Below are positions 36,457 through 45,973 of a stretch of 64,000 bases of DNA, in pieces (within the stretch, counting starts at the first letter, position 1; each line of letters begins with the position of its first letter). The stretch spans positions 682,001-746,000 of the forward strand of contig NZ_DS996805.1 in the NCBI RefSeq assembly GCF_000156235.1. The letters are read 5' to 3'. The notes under the pieces are model-generated. The model worked only from the letters and a program-made list of their open reading frames with translations, ran no database searches and was not told where the DNA came from. A program made the translations under genes and the position numbers. Origin of the DNA: Pseudovibrio sp000156235 (GTDB lineage Bacteria; Pseudomonadota; Alphaproteobacteria; Rhizobiales; Stappiaceae).

Positions 36457-36951
36457 CTACTTCTTTGCATTGAGGACCCTCATGCAATGCTTGATGCCTC
36501 GATGCAAATGCTCATGTGTCTGTGTCACAGAAAGATTCAAGCTACTCGCAATCTCTCTCAGTTTGAGCCCTTCTAACCGATGCATCTCGACAACTCTTCG
36601 CGTGATTTCCGGCAGCTCCGCAAGAGCGGTCAACACCAGCTCAAGCTCTTGCTTTTGGGCCAAAGCACTCTCTTGAGTGGGGGTCTGTTCCACAAATGAA
36701 GCGACCGGCGTTTCGTGATCAAAACGTTGAAGCTCGAGTTGTTGTTTGCGCAAATGATCGATGGAGAGATTATGAACAATCCGGCGCAGATAACTCTCTG
36801 CGTTATTGGGCGACTTGGCATCAAAGCGCAAAAACGCTTCCTGCACAATATCCTCACTTAGTGCCCAATCTTTGGTAATCGATGCCGCATACCGGACCAA
36901 TATCTCATAGCTTTTGGTATGAACTTGGATGCGTTGCTGTGATTTGGTCAA
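36457..36951 (-). CDS. ECF sigma factor, FecI/HasI type
   Basis: A 164-residue sigma-70 family factor with region 2 (ALSEDIVQEAFLRF, then AESYLRRIVHNLSIDHLR) and region 4 (LPEITRRVVEMHRLEGLKLREIASSLNLSV with its HTH). With the FecR protein and STN receptor downstream it forms a cell-surface signalling unit like hasI-hasS-hasR of Serratia. The three-gene set predicts induction by heme-loaded hemophore. Confidence 0.92.
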   Translation of the reverse strand: MTKSQQRIQVHTKSYEILVRYAASITKDWALSEDIVQEAFLRFDAKSPNNAESYLRRIVHNLSIDHLRKQQLELQRFDHETPVASFVEQTPTQESALAQKQELELVLTALAELPEITRRVVEMHRLEGLKLREIASSLNLSVTQTHEHLHRGIKHCMRVLNAKK

Positions 36952-37211
36952 TAACCGGTGCCGTTACTTTTGCGAGTACTGGATAATTTAACAACCGGAA
37001 TATGTTTAATATGAATATAATAGTCAAGTTTTAAAGTGCATAATTTAATCACCTCAAAGATTCTTACCAGAGGTCCGGAAAGCTTCTTCCGTCAGTTCTG
37101 TTCCACTTATTCAAAATGAAAAACCGCCAGCTATTGCTCGCAAAGCAAGCAGAGACTGAAAACTCTATTTGAGATTGGTGGTTACTGTGGGGATGTGTGC
37201 ACGATGGCAAT

Positions 37212-37241
37212 AAAAAAGCCCCGCAAATGACTGCGAGGCTT
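37212..37241 (-). terminator. Terminator after the di-heme peroxidase gene
   Basis: On the minus strand AAGCC-T-CGCA pairs with TGCG-G-GGCTT (one mismatch) and is followed by six Ts. Confidence 0.75.
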
Positions 37242-37267
37242 ATGAAGAAAAACATTGAAGTTTTGTC

Positions 37268-38461
37268 TTATTCTTCTTCCAGTAGATGCTCGTAACGTTC
37301 ATCCGTGAGCGTTTTCATGAAAGCAACCAGTGCGTTGATGCGTTTGTCATCCAGTGCAGGACCAGTGGTCAGTTCCTTGACGTCCAACGTTGCTGGCACC
37401 TCAGGCGCACCCCATGGCTTGCCTGTTTCCGGGTTGATCTGAGCAGATTTCTTTCGCGAGTTGTAGCGGTTATAGAATTGAACAACAGTTTTGAGATCCT
37501 TGAACACGCCGTTGTGCATGTAAGGCCCTGTAACTGCCACGTTGCGCAAGGTAGAAGTTTTAAACTTACCATCCCAGAACTTATCATCTACAGCTGGATT
37601 AGCCAGCAAGCCGTGGTCAACTGTACCAGCTGGAGAACCATTGGCTGCGCGCACGGCTTTGTTCATTGGCACACCGATGTTGAAGTACTGGTAGTTGGTG
37701 AAGGTTTCCCCTTCAGAGCCCGGCACCTTCTTGAGCTGGTGGCAGACATTACAGTTGGTGAACTGAGGAGAGAAGAACAGAATGCGTCCCAGTTCTTCTT
37801 GTGGGCTTAGCTCTACCTCACCACGCAGGAAGCGGTCATACTTGGAATCAAACGGCGCGAAAGTCTCAGTACGCTCAAAGGCTGCAATTGCTTTGGTCAT
37901 GGCGACATAAGCTTCTTCGTCGCTTTCGAAAATGCTTTCGCCAAAGAGCTGCTTGAAGGTTGCTATGTAATCGTCGTTTTCCTTGATACGCTCGACAACA
38001 GAGGCTTTGCTAGGCATGCCCATTTCAATTGGGTTCAGCGGTGGGCCGCCGGCCTGACCTTCAAGGTCTTTCTCCCGGCCATCCCAAAACTGGCCGCCGA
38101 CGAACTTACCCTCTTTGGTTTTATGGAAGTTGGGGCTGAATGCGGCATATCCGGCTGATGGCGCATTGCGGTCACCAATAGATTCTCCATCATCGCCTAG
38201 GGAGACAGCCGTACTTACTGGCGTGTCGAAGCCGTTATCTCTTGGGTCCGCAAAACCAGTCTCTGGCGTGTGGCATGTGGCGCAAGACATGGTGCGGTTC
38301 TTTGACAGGTTGAAGTCAAAGAACAACTGATTGCCGAGGTTTTCCAGCTGTGAAAGGTTTTTTGATGAAACACCGGCGTCCTGCGCATAACTCGCTGAAA
38401 TTAAGAGGCCGCCAGAAAGGCTAAGCAGGGCGAAGCCCGATTTTTGATAGAAACTACGCAT
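37268..38461 (-). CDS. Di-heme cytochrome c peroxidase / MauG family
   Basis: A 397-residue exported protein with a signal peptide (cut near SYAQ). Two heme c motifs are visible: CATCH (Cys60-Cys63-His64) and CNVCH (Cys237-Cys240-His241). Spacing fits the di-heme peroxidase/MauG group. It would reduce H2O2 in the periplasm with electrons from a cytochrome, or modify a protein as MauG does. It stands alone between the has-like locus and the IS relic, with its own terminator. Confidence 0.9.
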   Translation of the reverse strand: MRSFYQKSGFALLSLSGGLLISASYAQDAGVSSKNLSQLENLGNQLFFDFNLSKNRTMSCATCHTPETGFADPRDNGFDTPVSTAVSLGDDGESIGDRNAPSAGYAAFSPNFHKTKEGKFVGGQFWDGREKDLEGQAGGPPLNPIEMGMPSKASVVERIKENDDYIATFKQLFGESIFESDEEAYVAMTKAIAAFERTETFAPFDSKYDRFLRGEVELSPQEELGRILFFSPQFTNCNVCHQLKKVPGSEGETFTNYQYFNIGVPMNKAVRAANGSPAGTVDHGLLANPAVDDKFWDGKFKTSTLRNVAVTGPYMHNGVFKDLKTVVQFYNRYNSRKKSAQINPETGKPWGAPEVPATLDVKELTTGPALDDKRINALVAFMKTLTDERYEHLLEEE

Positions 38462-38631
38462 TCTATAAACTCATTTTGCGACTGCGTCTCATTTACATTT
38501 CCTTGTAATGAGCTTCAACGGAAAACTTGAGGAAAGGAGTAGGAATATAGGTTGAGGTATCTGGAGGTTTCTGCTGCAAAAATTGTCGGTGGCTTTGATA
38601 AGACGTCATTCAATGTTGGTTTGGTGATTTC

Positions 38632-38804
38632 ATGAGTGCTTTCAGAGGCCGTTATTTCAGTGGTGAAGCAGTGGTAAGGCGGTTCACTGGCATTACAGAT
38701 ACGGCATCAGTTATCGTGACTCTAAAAACGAGGAAAAGCCCGATATTTTCGACACCGATAAGGCTACCACAAGTAGAACTGCTGCTTCTCAAAGTATGTT
38801 ATGA
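38632..38804 (+). pseudogene. IS6-family transposase relic with internal deletion
   Basis: Translating with one frame change gives FRGRYFSGEAV and then AVHWHYRYGISYRDSKNE, matching the N-terminus of IS6/IS26 transposases (FKGRHF..., AVRWY.KYGISYRDL). The next residues IFDTDKATTSR match the distant INTDKAPAYGR region, so the middle of the gene has been deleted. The fragment ends at a TGA. No terminal repeats were identified. Confidence 0.6.
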
Positions 38805-38864
38805 GTGAGGCCGCTTGGTTGAGCGGGACTTCAAAGTTAGAGTTAGCGCTTTGAGTATGCAAAC

Positions 38865-39278
38865 CTACTTTACAATCTGGATGTTGTGGACACGTATGCT
38901 TGGGGCCCCTATCCAGCCTGAAACTTCACCAAAGACGCGAACCATGTCTGATGCTGAAACGGATAGAGGGTTTTGCCGGTCATGATCATCGACATGTACT
39001 GTGATTACGCCGGAGCCGTCATCAAAGACAAATGAGCTCTCGTCAATCTGGCGAATAAGCTTGCCTTCAAGAACGACACTGTCGTCCTTAAAAGGGTTCA
39101 AGCTGGTAGATAACGTGGAAACTTTCGCAACAGCTGCTGGTCCAGTGTACTGAATTGCTGCCCCTTCACGGCTGTCACCATACTCACTGCGATGATCATC
39201 CGCCATAACAATAAACGGGCTTACGAGGGTCACAGCAGTTGTTGCTGCAATAATGGATAGCTTCATGCTTGTTTTCAT
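38865..39278 (-). CDS. NirD/YgiW/YdeI-type OB-fold periplasmic stress protein
   Basis: A 137-residue protein. I use the ATG at 39278, which follows GAGAGGAAG and begins a signal peptide (MKTSMKLSIIAATTAVTL... cut near VMA). The mature part has the BOF pattern: AAVAKVSTLSTSLNPFKDDS, VVLEGKLIRQIDESSFVFDDGSGVITVHVDD, and VRVFGEVSGWIGAPSIRVHNI. Members are periplasmic OB-fold proteins linked to stress tolerance. It stands as a single gene. Confidence 0.85.
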   Translation of the reverse strand: MKTSMKLSIIAATTAVTLVSPFIVMADDHRSEYGDSREGAAIQYTGPAAVAKVSTLSTSLNPFKDDSVVLEGKLIRQIDESSFVFDDGSGVITVHVDDHDRQNPLSVSASDMVRVFGEVSGWIGAPSIRVHNIQIVK

Positions 39279-39687
39279 GTTGTCTTCCTCTCTTCTTCTT
39301 GAAGGCCAGGAAACACACCAAGCTGAACTCTGTCTGAAGGGGTACTTAAGACTTCTGGTAAGCCAGCCGAAAAGCATCGTTTGTTTTCTGTAAATTTTCT
39401 TGCTGACTGAAATCGCAATGATATCGGGCCATTAGCGGACATTCGAGCTGTTCTATTAATGGTTGAAGCGGTCTGGACGGAAGACTGTCAGAGTTCCCGA
39501 GACTGCTTTCATTTCCTGTGCAAAGGTCGCGGCGCTGATGAGTAAAGGCATATTCAGGCCGGGGACAAAATAGCGGGATTGGTGGATATGGATTTTTGAC
39601 AGTTGGAGAGCATTTACCCGCCACTTCAGTTTACAGGCGGCGGGCAGGTTTATATGGAGTAGTTGGCCTTGCACAGACAAGAAACGG
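39279..39687. other. Intergenic region between the OB-fold gene and autotransporter 1
   Basis: About 410 bases without a supported gene. It contains one copy of a dispersed repeat (39394-39450) and a weak frame without a ribosome site. Confidence 0.5.
39394..39450. repeat. Dispersed noncoding repeat, copy A
   Basis: Contains TTGCTGACTGAAATCGCAAT and GCGGACATTCGAGCTG. Closely similar sequence lies at 45731-45790, and a shorter match at 61360-61398. All are between genes. Confidence 0.6.
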
Positions 39688-42600
39688 TCAAAACTTCAGA
39701 GCAATGTTTGCTTTGAGCCCCTGATCGGTGAAGCCGGAACCAAACCGGCCTTCGTATGCTAGGCCTAAGGTTGTGTTCCGTCCCAGATCCACCGATGCTC
39801 CCAGATTCAACAGAAGAGTATCTCTGGCAATCGGGATACCGGCAACAGAAAAATCATCGCCTCCGGCAAAGGCGTGATTGACAACAGGCGTTACATCGTC
39901 AAACGCATGTTGCCAGGCAGCTTGTGCTGAGAACTTCGCGGTGAATTGACCAAGATTAGCCTGTGTCTCTGCACGCAGTCCGATGCTGGTGAAGGTGCTG
40001 TCCATTGCCTGGCGACCAGCCTTCAGCGCAGCAGATCCACCTGCTTCGGAATACCCATCACTGGACAATTGCATGTAGGATATATTGGCAAAAGGCTCCA
40101 GACTGGTTGCAGCATAATCAAAACGATATCCTGCTTCACCAAAGATTTGCGCGGTTTGCGCCATGTAGGCCCCTGACAGGTTCTCAGCAAAGCCAGTAAA
40201 GGCAACCGAGCGGGTCGTGTCGATATCATGCCATGCATAGCTAGCGCCTGCGCGCAGCCCCAAAGGCCCAAATTCTGTGCCTCCATAAGCACCAAGGTGC
40301 AGGGTTTCTGCTGTCGCAGAGGTCCTTCTGCCATTCACTTCGAAACTGCTGTTGTTGTAGCCACCGAAAAAGCCAAGACGGGAATTTTCACCAATCTGGG
40401 CATCTCCACCCAGAAGGAAACCGCCGATTGACCGATCAAGCCCTGCGGCATTGCTGTTTCCGCTCCAGCGTCCCAAGGACCCAAAACCTTGCCCCCAGAA
40501 CGCGAGGCTCTCGCCAACTCGCTTTTCCACTTGCTCTTGTCCATCCGCAGCAACGGAATCCATTGCAATACGCACACGACTGAGGGCAGCCTCACGGGCA
40601 AAGCGACTATCCTCAATCAGCGCTGTTTTTATTGAGGCGTGGGCTTCGCCTGAAAGCTGATAAAGTGCTCTTGATGCATCTGAGTTGGACAGGTTCAAGA
40701 CTGAACTGAACAAACTTCCGCTGCCAAGCGAGAACACACCTTCACCTGTAGCGCACTGATTAGCACTCATCCCGGGAATACAGAACGAGCTGGATGCCAT
40801 TTGGGAACCCAGATAAACATTGTTGGCATCGTATGACAGAGCAAAATCAAGAAACGCGAAGTCATCTGTTGGGGTGGACGAATCAAATGTTCCGGAGACG
40901 CCCCCTACAGCGCTTATAATCGTATAGACCGTATTTGCAGCGTAGGTTGAACCATCGTCAGTTCCGTTTTCTGGCTTAACATGCACTGTGCCACCATTGA
41001 TCGTCACATTACCGCTGGCGGCCAACAGATCGTTGTTGATACCTGCTGCGTTGCCCCCATCGTTCAACTCAACCTCAAAGGTTGAACCACCATTGAAAAC
41101 AAGAGAAGTTGCATTCAAAGTTCCGATGGAGTTTCCCGGAGCGATCACAGCACCTGAATTGAAGGCAACGGCCCCGATAGTCCCCGAACCACCAAGGCTA
41201 CCGCCATTGACTGTAACATCACCCACGGTGCCATTAACAACCAGTTTACCCGCTGTCAGGGTTGTGCCACCTGCATAGCTATTATCGCCCTCTAGAATAA
41301 GTGTGCCTAAGTCGGTTTTGTTCAGAGATCCGGTCCCTGTAATGTCAGAAGCGATGGTCGCAGTGAAGTCTGCACCAGCATTCGTGCCATCGCCAATACG
41401 GATTGAGGTTTCACTGTCGAGCGTAACCTCACCACCTGTGACCTGATAGCCATCGACAGCAAACTGCAGGCCAGATGCAACTGAGACACCTTCATCAGCG
41501 ACCGTGACAGTTCCCGCCGTACCTTGAAAAACGAAATAGCTATCAGGGTCATAGGCCAGATCTGTGAAACTAGCAGAGTTGGTCCAGTTACGGCTTGAAC
41601 TGTTCCATGTGCCCGCGCCGCCATGCACGGTGCCGTCAGCAGTTGAAGTGCCGTTCCAAAACAGTAAATCCCGCGTCGAGGCCAATAAGGACACAGTACC
41701 AGGCGTTACAGTGGTACTCAGGGCATAGTCGTAATCAAGAGGGGCATCTCCAATTGTGAGACCATTGTCAGTCAGGCCCCCATCGTAGGTGATTAATGTA
41801 TATACACCTGCACCAAACGTGCCGGTATCGGTTACATCAAGCGTACCATCTAAGGTCAGGTCGCCACCAACGGTGATCAGGTCGCTATCGAGGCCAACAG
41901 TACCATCAGGTGTGCCTAGACCGAAAGCGAGTGTCGCATTTTCATCCAGAACAAGGTTGCCGCCGATCTTCAATGTGCCGCTCCCGTTGGAACCTGGAGA
42001 GAGCGTACCATCTGTTGCCTCGACATTGCCGACAGTGCCCGCGCCCCCCAGCGTGCCACCCGTCAATTTGATCTGCCCAGGCAACTCGCCATTGACGATC
42101 AGCGCACCGCCAGTGATGTTCGTCGTGCCAGCAAATCTATTGTTACTGCCAAAGAATACACCCACACCGCCGGTCCAGATCGTTGTGCCCGCTAAATGAT
42201 TGATTGTGTGGTTAGGTCCCTCAGAGGCTAATACCGATCCGATGTCGACATCAAAAATATAAGCATCATCCGTGTGATTGAAATTAAGCTCGCTCGTGGC
42301 ATACCGAAAATAGATGCTTGGAATATCCAGTATGCCCGGGGCCTGCGCAGCTTCACCTTTCGCGGCACCGATATTGACGGCAAACCGGGCGTCTCTATTA
42401 TCTCCAAGTCTGATCCAATAGGGTGCAGAAAAAGTACCGCCATTCGCAACAGTGAGTGCGCTGTTTCCATATCCGAAACCCAGCCTACTTAAAGTTGATA
42501 GTACAGACCCTTCGCCGGAAACCAGTATTTGGGCTCCTTCTGTCGGTGCTGGAGGGCCATCGAAGTAAAAGCCAGCATTAATATCTTTGTTCACAGTCAA

Positions 42601-42924
42601 GCGCGCACCGTCAAGCACGTAAAGCTCACCACGGGCGATACCGCTACCAACAGAATCACGGCGGCCAAGATGCAAATCGCCGACAATAGTTTTATCTTCT
42701 CTGACGCCATGTTTATCCACGCCAGAAACTGTGAGCGTGCCAATCCCCCCGTCACCAATGCTCATATAACTACCGCTAAAAGAGCCGTAGTTATTGCCAG
42801 TAAAGACAACATCTGCCTGACTAATCTGGGGAGTTGCCGTCAACGCGCCTGCAATGATTAACATGGCAAGCCTATGCGAAACTAAGGCTGATGTGTTTTT
42901 GTATGCAAAGATCAAGCGTTGCAT
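39688..42924 (-). CDS. Autotransporter 1 (type Va), 1078 residues
   Basis: An N-terminal signal (MQRLIFAYKNTSALVSHRLA...ISQA) is followed by a passenger with autotransporter-associated beta-strand repeats (PATR), for example GGSLGGSGTIGAVAFNSGAV and GGTLGGAGTVGNVEATDG. From about residue 800 an outer-membrane barrel is present: SLAFWGQGFGSLGRW, SIGGFLLGGDAQIG, FGEAGYRFDYA, ending in F (ANIALKF). Passengers of this kind are surface adhesins or similar; no protease triad is visible. Its start overlaps the end of a truncated autotransporter gene by 13 bases. Confidence 0.9.
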   Translation of the reverse strand: MQRLIFAYKNTSALVSHRLAMLIIAGALTATPQISQADVVFTGNNYGSFSGSYMSIGDGGIGTLTVSGVDKHGVREDKTIVGDLHLGRRDSVGSGIARGELYVLDGARLTVNKDINAGFYFDGPPAPTEGAQILVSGEGSVLSTLSRLGFGYGNSALTVANGGTFSAPYWIRLGDNRDARFAVNIGAAKGEAAQAPGILDIPSIYFRYATSELNFNHTDDAYIFDVDIGSVLASEGPNHTINHLAGTTIWTGGVGVFFGSNNRFAGTTNITGGALIVNGELPGQIKLTGGTLGGAGTVGNVEATDGTLSPGSNGSGTLKIGGNLVLDENATLAFGLGTPDGTVGLDSDLITVGGDLTLDGTLDVTDTGTFGAGVYTLITYDGGLTDNGLTIGDAPLDYDYALSTTVTPGTVSLLASTRDLLFWNGTSTADGTVHGGAGTWNSSSRNWTNSASFTDLAYDPDSYFVFQGTAGTVTVADEGVSVASGLQFAVDGYQVTGGEVTLDSETSIRIGDGTNAGADFTATIASDITGTGSLNKTDLGTLILEGDNSYAGGTTLTAGKLVVNGTVGDVTVNGGSLGGSGTIGAVAFNSGAVIAPGNSIGTLNATSLVFNGGSTFEVELNDGGNAAGINNDLLAASGNVTINGGTVHVKPENGTDDGSTYAANTVYTIISAVGGVSGTFDSSTPTDDFAFLDFALSYDANNVYLGSQMASSSFCIPGMSANQCATGEGVFSLGSGSLFSSVLNLSNSDASRALYQLSGEAHASIKTALIEDSRFAREAALSRVRIAMDSVAADGQEQVEKRVGESLAFWGQGFGSLGRWSGNSNAAGLDRSIGGFLLGGDAQIGENSRLGFFGGYNNSSFEVNGRRTSATAETLHLGAYGGTEFGPLGLRAGASYAWHDIDTTRSVAFTGFAENLSGAYMAQTAQIFGEAGYRFDYAATSLEPFANISYMQLSSDGYSEAGGSAALKAGRQAMDSTFTSIGLRAETQANLGQFTAKFSAQAAWQHAFDDVTPVVNHAFAGGDDFSVAGIPIARDTLLLNLGASVDLGRNTTLGLAYEGRFGSGFTDQGLKANIALKF

Positions 42925-43574
42925 CTGCGTTTATCCCTAGCGTAAGAAAAATCGGAAAAGCAAAACCATAGAGGGATCAGAGCGCTGTCTAAGCCCGCTG
43001 TTCCGGATGGAGAGCCAAGCTCGAAATCCATAGTTGAGGCGGAGGTAAGATCGAGGTCGTCATCAATTGTCAGCGTATCGGGACTGTTTCCAGCAGTGAC
43101 GGTGCCGTTCGTGATTGTTGTTGGACCGTTGATCGTGCCCACCCCACCAGGGATTCTGCCATCGGCAATGTTCAAAGCGCTCGTTCCAGTACTGCCAACC
43201 TTGAACTCCCCGGAGGCCTGCCACTGGGATCCCGATCCGCTCACCGTTACGGTGCCGTAAGAACCGGAGTTTACGCCGATAGTTCCACCAGTATTCGTGA
43301 CTTCACCACCATTTTGAATGGTAAGCTTGGCATCGAGCCCAACTGTCACCCCAATATTCAGGGAGCCATCCACATCCCATGGACTAGGATGGTCCGAAAC
43401 GGTTGGATCATTATCAACTGTTAGAGAAGAAGACCCATCAATGTCCTCTGCACGAGCAGACCGACTGGCGACTACAAAGTCCAGAGCAATGAGTGCAATC
43501 ACCGGGACTCGCAATGCTGCAACAACGGTTTTTTGCTTTCGTCTTGTAGGTGAACCAAAACTATTCTGGAACAT
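42912..43574 (-). pseudogene. Truncated autotransporter passenger fragment
   Basis: A 220-residue frame with a good start (GAGGAAATGA then ATG) and signal peptide (RVPVIALIALDFVVASRSARA). It has passenger repeats (GTVTVSGSGSQWQASGEFKVG, LNIADG). It stops after SGTAGLDSAL, where homologous passengers continue, and the last 20 residues (IPLWFCFSDFSYARDK) are unlike any passenger. No barrel is present, so it cannot be exposed alone. It looks like the leftover 5' end of a deleted autotransporter gene next to autotransporter 1. Confidence 0.7.
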
Positions 43575-44122
43575 TCATTTCCTCGGCTTTTATGTATTTG
43601 TAATGTTGTCGTTGCGCAGCGAAAAACGGGGAGCTTCAATCTTCAGCATTGAAGGAATGGACCATGTTTAGCCCTACATACAGAACGCCAAGCGGTGAGA
43701 CGGTGAGGATGATTTGTGCTCGTGCACTTAATCCAGCGAAGAACACTCCCGCAGTCAGCAGCACCAACACCACCAACCAGCGGAGCAGAGATGCAAACAG
43801 GGGGGCGCTTGATGGCAACTCGCGGAGGACTGAATCTGAGCTTTGAACCAACGCCCCAAAATGCTGCCTCTGGAGCGCTCTCAAATGTGTTTGACCGCAT
43901 ACATAGAATGTCCCCTAAGCGTAGTCGCTAAAGCTCTCTTCCCAGTCACTCGCCAGACGACGCTCTGATATTCAGGCGGCAGCGGTCAAAATGCTGACAC
44001 TTGAATATCAATGGGATGAAAATACAGAGGGATTGTACGTAGTCGGTAACGCAAAGAATGCTAAGAACTTAGCAATCTGGCTGTTTACTCGGATTTATGC
44101 ACATGGCATGGGCGGTCCGATC
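43575..44122. other. Intergenic stretch, no supported gene
   Basis: About 550 bases. A minus-strand frame at 43636-43884 has two hydrophobic stretches (LLRWLVVLVLLTAGVFFAGL) but no good start. It could be a remnant of a small membrane protein. Confidence 0.45.
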
Positions 44123-44818
44123 TCAGAGAGATAAATGCTCGGCTCTGGCGGCATCAATCCAGTCTGACAGAGCTTGCTCGTCCGGCACGGCAATTGCGCC
44201 ATACTTCAGTACGATCAGACCATTTTTTTCCAGCTGTTTGAGCGCTTTACCCATAGAAACACGTGAGGTGCCCACAGCGACAGCCAACTCGGACTGGTTC
44301 CAGTTGAGCATCCCTCGCACTTCTGAAGCTTCGAGCATGTTCTGCAAAAACACCGCTGTATAAGCAGGCAAAGGCAGCAAACGCAGATCGTCCAGCATGT
44401 TCAGCGCCACATTCAAACGGCTCAACGTAGCCGGCAAAGCTGCGCGGGCGATTTCGGGATGGGCATCCATTAGCGTCAGAAAATCAGCTTTGTGAACATA
44501 ACCAATCGTCGTTTTACCAACTGCAACAGCATTTTGCGTTCGCTTGCGCCCAGTCAGCACGCCTATGATGCCAATGAAGTGGCCCTCGCCAAGCACTGCA
44601 AGGATTGTTTCTCGGCCACTGGAGCTGAAACGCCCCATTCTAACTGCCCCTGAACGCACAATGAGCAGGCGATCACCCTCATCACCGGTCGAGAAGATCG
44701 TGCGGCCGTCCTGATAGGTATGGCGCTGCTCGACAGCTGCAAAAGCGGCCTCGACCTTTGGGCTAAGTAGATCAACGAACTTGAGGCTCCCGTGATCCAA
44801 CAATCCTGTCATGGCCAA
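44123..44818 (-). CDS. Crp/Fnr family transcriptional regulator
   Basis: A 231-residue protein with an N-terminal cyclic-nucleotide-type sensor fold (GRTIFSTGDEGDRLLIVRSGAVRMG, then GEGHFIGIIGVLTGRKR) and a C-terminal winged helix (MLNWNQSELAVAVGTSRVSMGKALKQLEKNGLI). It has no cysteine cluster, so it is not an oxygen-sensing FNR. It stands between autotransporter 1 and the recombinase relic, and could act on either or elsewhere. Confidence 0.88.
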   Translation of the reverse strand: MAMTGLLDHGSLKFVDLLSPKVEAAFAAVEQRHTYQDGRTIFSTGDEGDRLLIVRSGAVRMGRFSSSGRETILAVLGEGHFIGIIGVLTGRKRTQNAVAVGKTTIGYVHKADFLTLMDAHPEIARAALPATLSRLNVALNMLDDLRLLPLPAYTAVFLQNMLEASEVRGMLNWNQSELAVAVGTSRVSMGKALKQLEKNGLIVLKYGAIAVPDEQALSDWIDAARAEHLSL

Positions 44819-44969
44819 GGTTCCTTAAAATACGTTGAGGTGTACACATTATCACGTATTCTGAACATCGCTCTTATTGTCAACACACCATACTGTTAGT
44901 TGCAGAGTTTCAATTGGTCACGTTGACAACCGAAGAGTTCGGAGCTGCTCCCTACCAGCTCCTTGATTG

Positions 44970-45601
44970 CTAAATGTCGATTTTCTCTGATAACGAGAGT
45001 GCATCTTCAAGGTCTATACCGAGGTATCTGACAGTACTGTCCATCTTTGTGTGGCCAAGAAGAAGCTGCACAGCACGAAGGTTACCAATCTCCTTGTAGA
45101 TCTGCGCGACCTTAGTTCTATGCATTGAGTGTGTGCCGTAAGAGCTTGGTTCTAACCCGATTGATAAAACCCACTCTTTCAGCATTCGGCCATATTGTCG
45201 TGTCGAAACATGCGGCCTGTCATGAAACCGACCTGCCACAGGTACTCTGACGCAATCATTTCTGGACTGTCTATCCATTTTGACAAAGCTGATCTGGTTC
45301 CCTCCATGAGTTCAAACTGCACAGGCTTGCCGGTCTTACTCTGTATTATTGAAGTACGCTCTTTCACTCGCCTTGCAATAAAGACATCGACAACCTTAAG
45401 GCGTACAAGGTCACACCCTCTGAGTTTGCTATCGATTGCTGTATTGAACAAAGCTAGTTCACGTACTTTGCCTGCAAGCTCAAGGCGAACACGAATGGCC
45501 CAAACGTGTTTTGGTAGCAAAGGACGCTTTTGCCCGACAATCCTACCACGATTCCAGGCTGGTTTTACTGGTCAGATCATGGGAAGGTTTGATATGGTCA
45601 T
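44970..45601 (-). pseudogene. Tyrosine recombinase/integrase, decayed copy 1
   Basis: Homologous to the roughly 200-residue site-specific integrases of alphaproteobacteria. Translation from the ATG at 45601 gives MTISNLPMI, then a TGA where the family likely has Arg, then PVKPAWNRGRIVGQKRPLLP and the core KERTSIIQSKTGKPVQFE. Near 45235 one base is missing (SEYLW then GRFHDRPHVSTRQYGRM). The C-terminal box THSMHRTKVAQIYKEIGNLR, LLGHTKMDSTVRYLG with Tyr is intact. A stop plus a frameshift make it nonfunctional. A second decayed copy in the same orientation lies at 52330-52650. Confidence 0.8.
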
Positions 45602-45973
45602 GACGGCTCCTCCATACCACCCTTAACCACCACATCTAGCTAATCTTACAGCAGGTAGAAGACAGTAATGAGGTCAGCTTGGCAAGCGTAATTTAAAGGA
45701 CCTGCATTGTGCGGTATAGTTTTCGGAAAAGTTTCTTACTGACTGAAATTGCAATGATGTCGGACTAACTGCAGACATTCGGCTTGTTTCAGCTAGGGTC
45801 GAAGAAACATCCTAGCGCTAATGCCGTTGAGCGTTTCAAGATCCTCATGCAATCATTTAATTACATACAAAATCAAATGTATTTCGTACGTGAACAAAGT
45901 TTGCCGGACTTTGTTGATTAGAACTGGCTGCCCGCTTTTCAAACAACTGCATTCATCGGAAAACAGCATTCCT
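45602..45973. other. Intergenic stretch after the recombinase relic
   Basis: About 370 bases with no gene. It contains repeat copy B and the upstream flank shared with recombinase copy 2 (CCTCCATACCACCC vs CCTCCATGCCATCC). Confidence 0.5.
45731..45790. repeat. Dispersed noncoding repeat, copy B
   Basis: Contains TTACTGACTGAAATTGCAAT and GCAGACATTCGGCTTG, near-identical to the copy at 39394-39450. Confidence 0.6.

Noticed and set aside
43636..43884. Minus-strand 82-codon frame with hydrophobic stretches
   Set aside because: No convincing start and overlapping alternative frames; noted only as a possible remnant.
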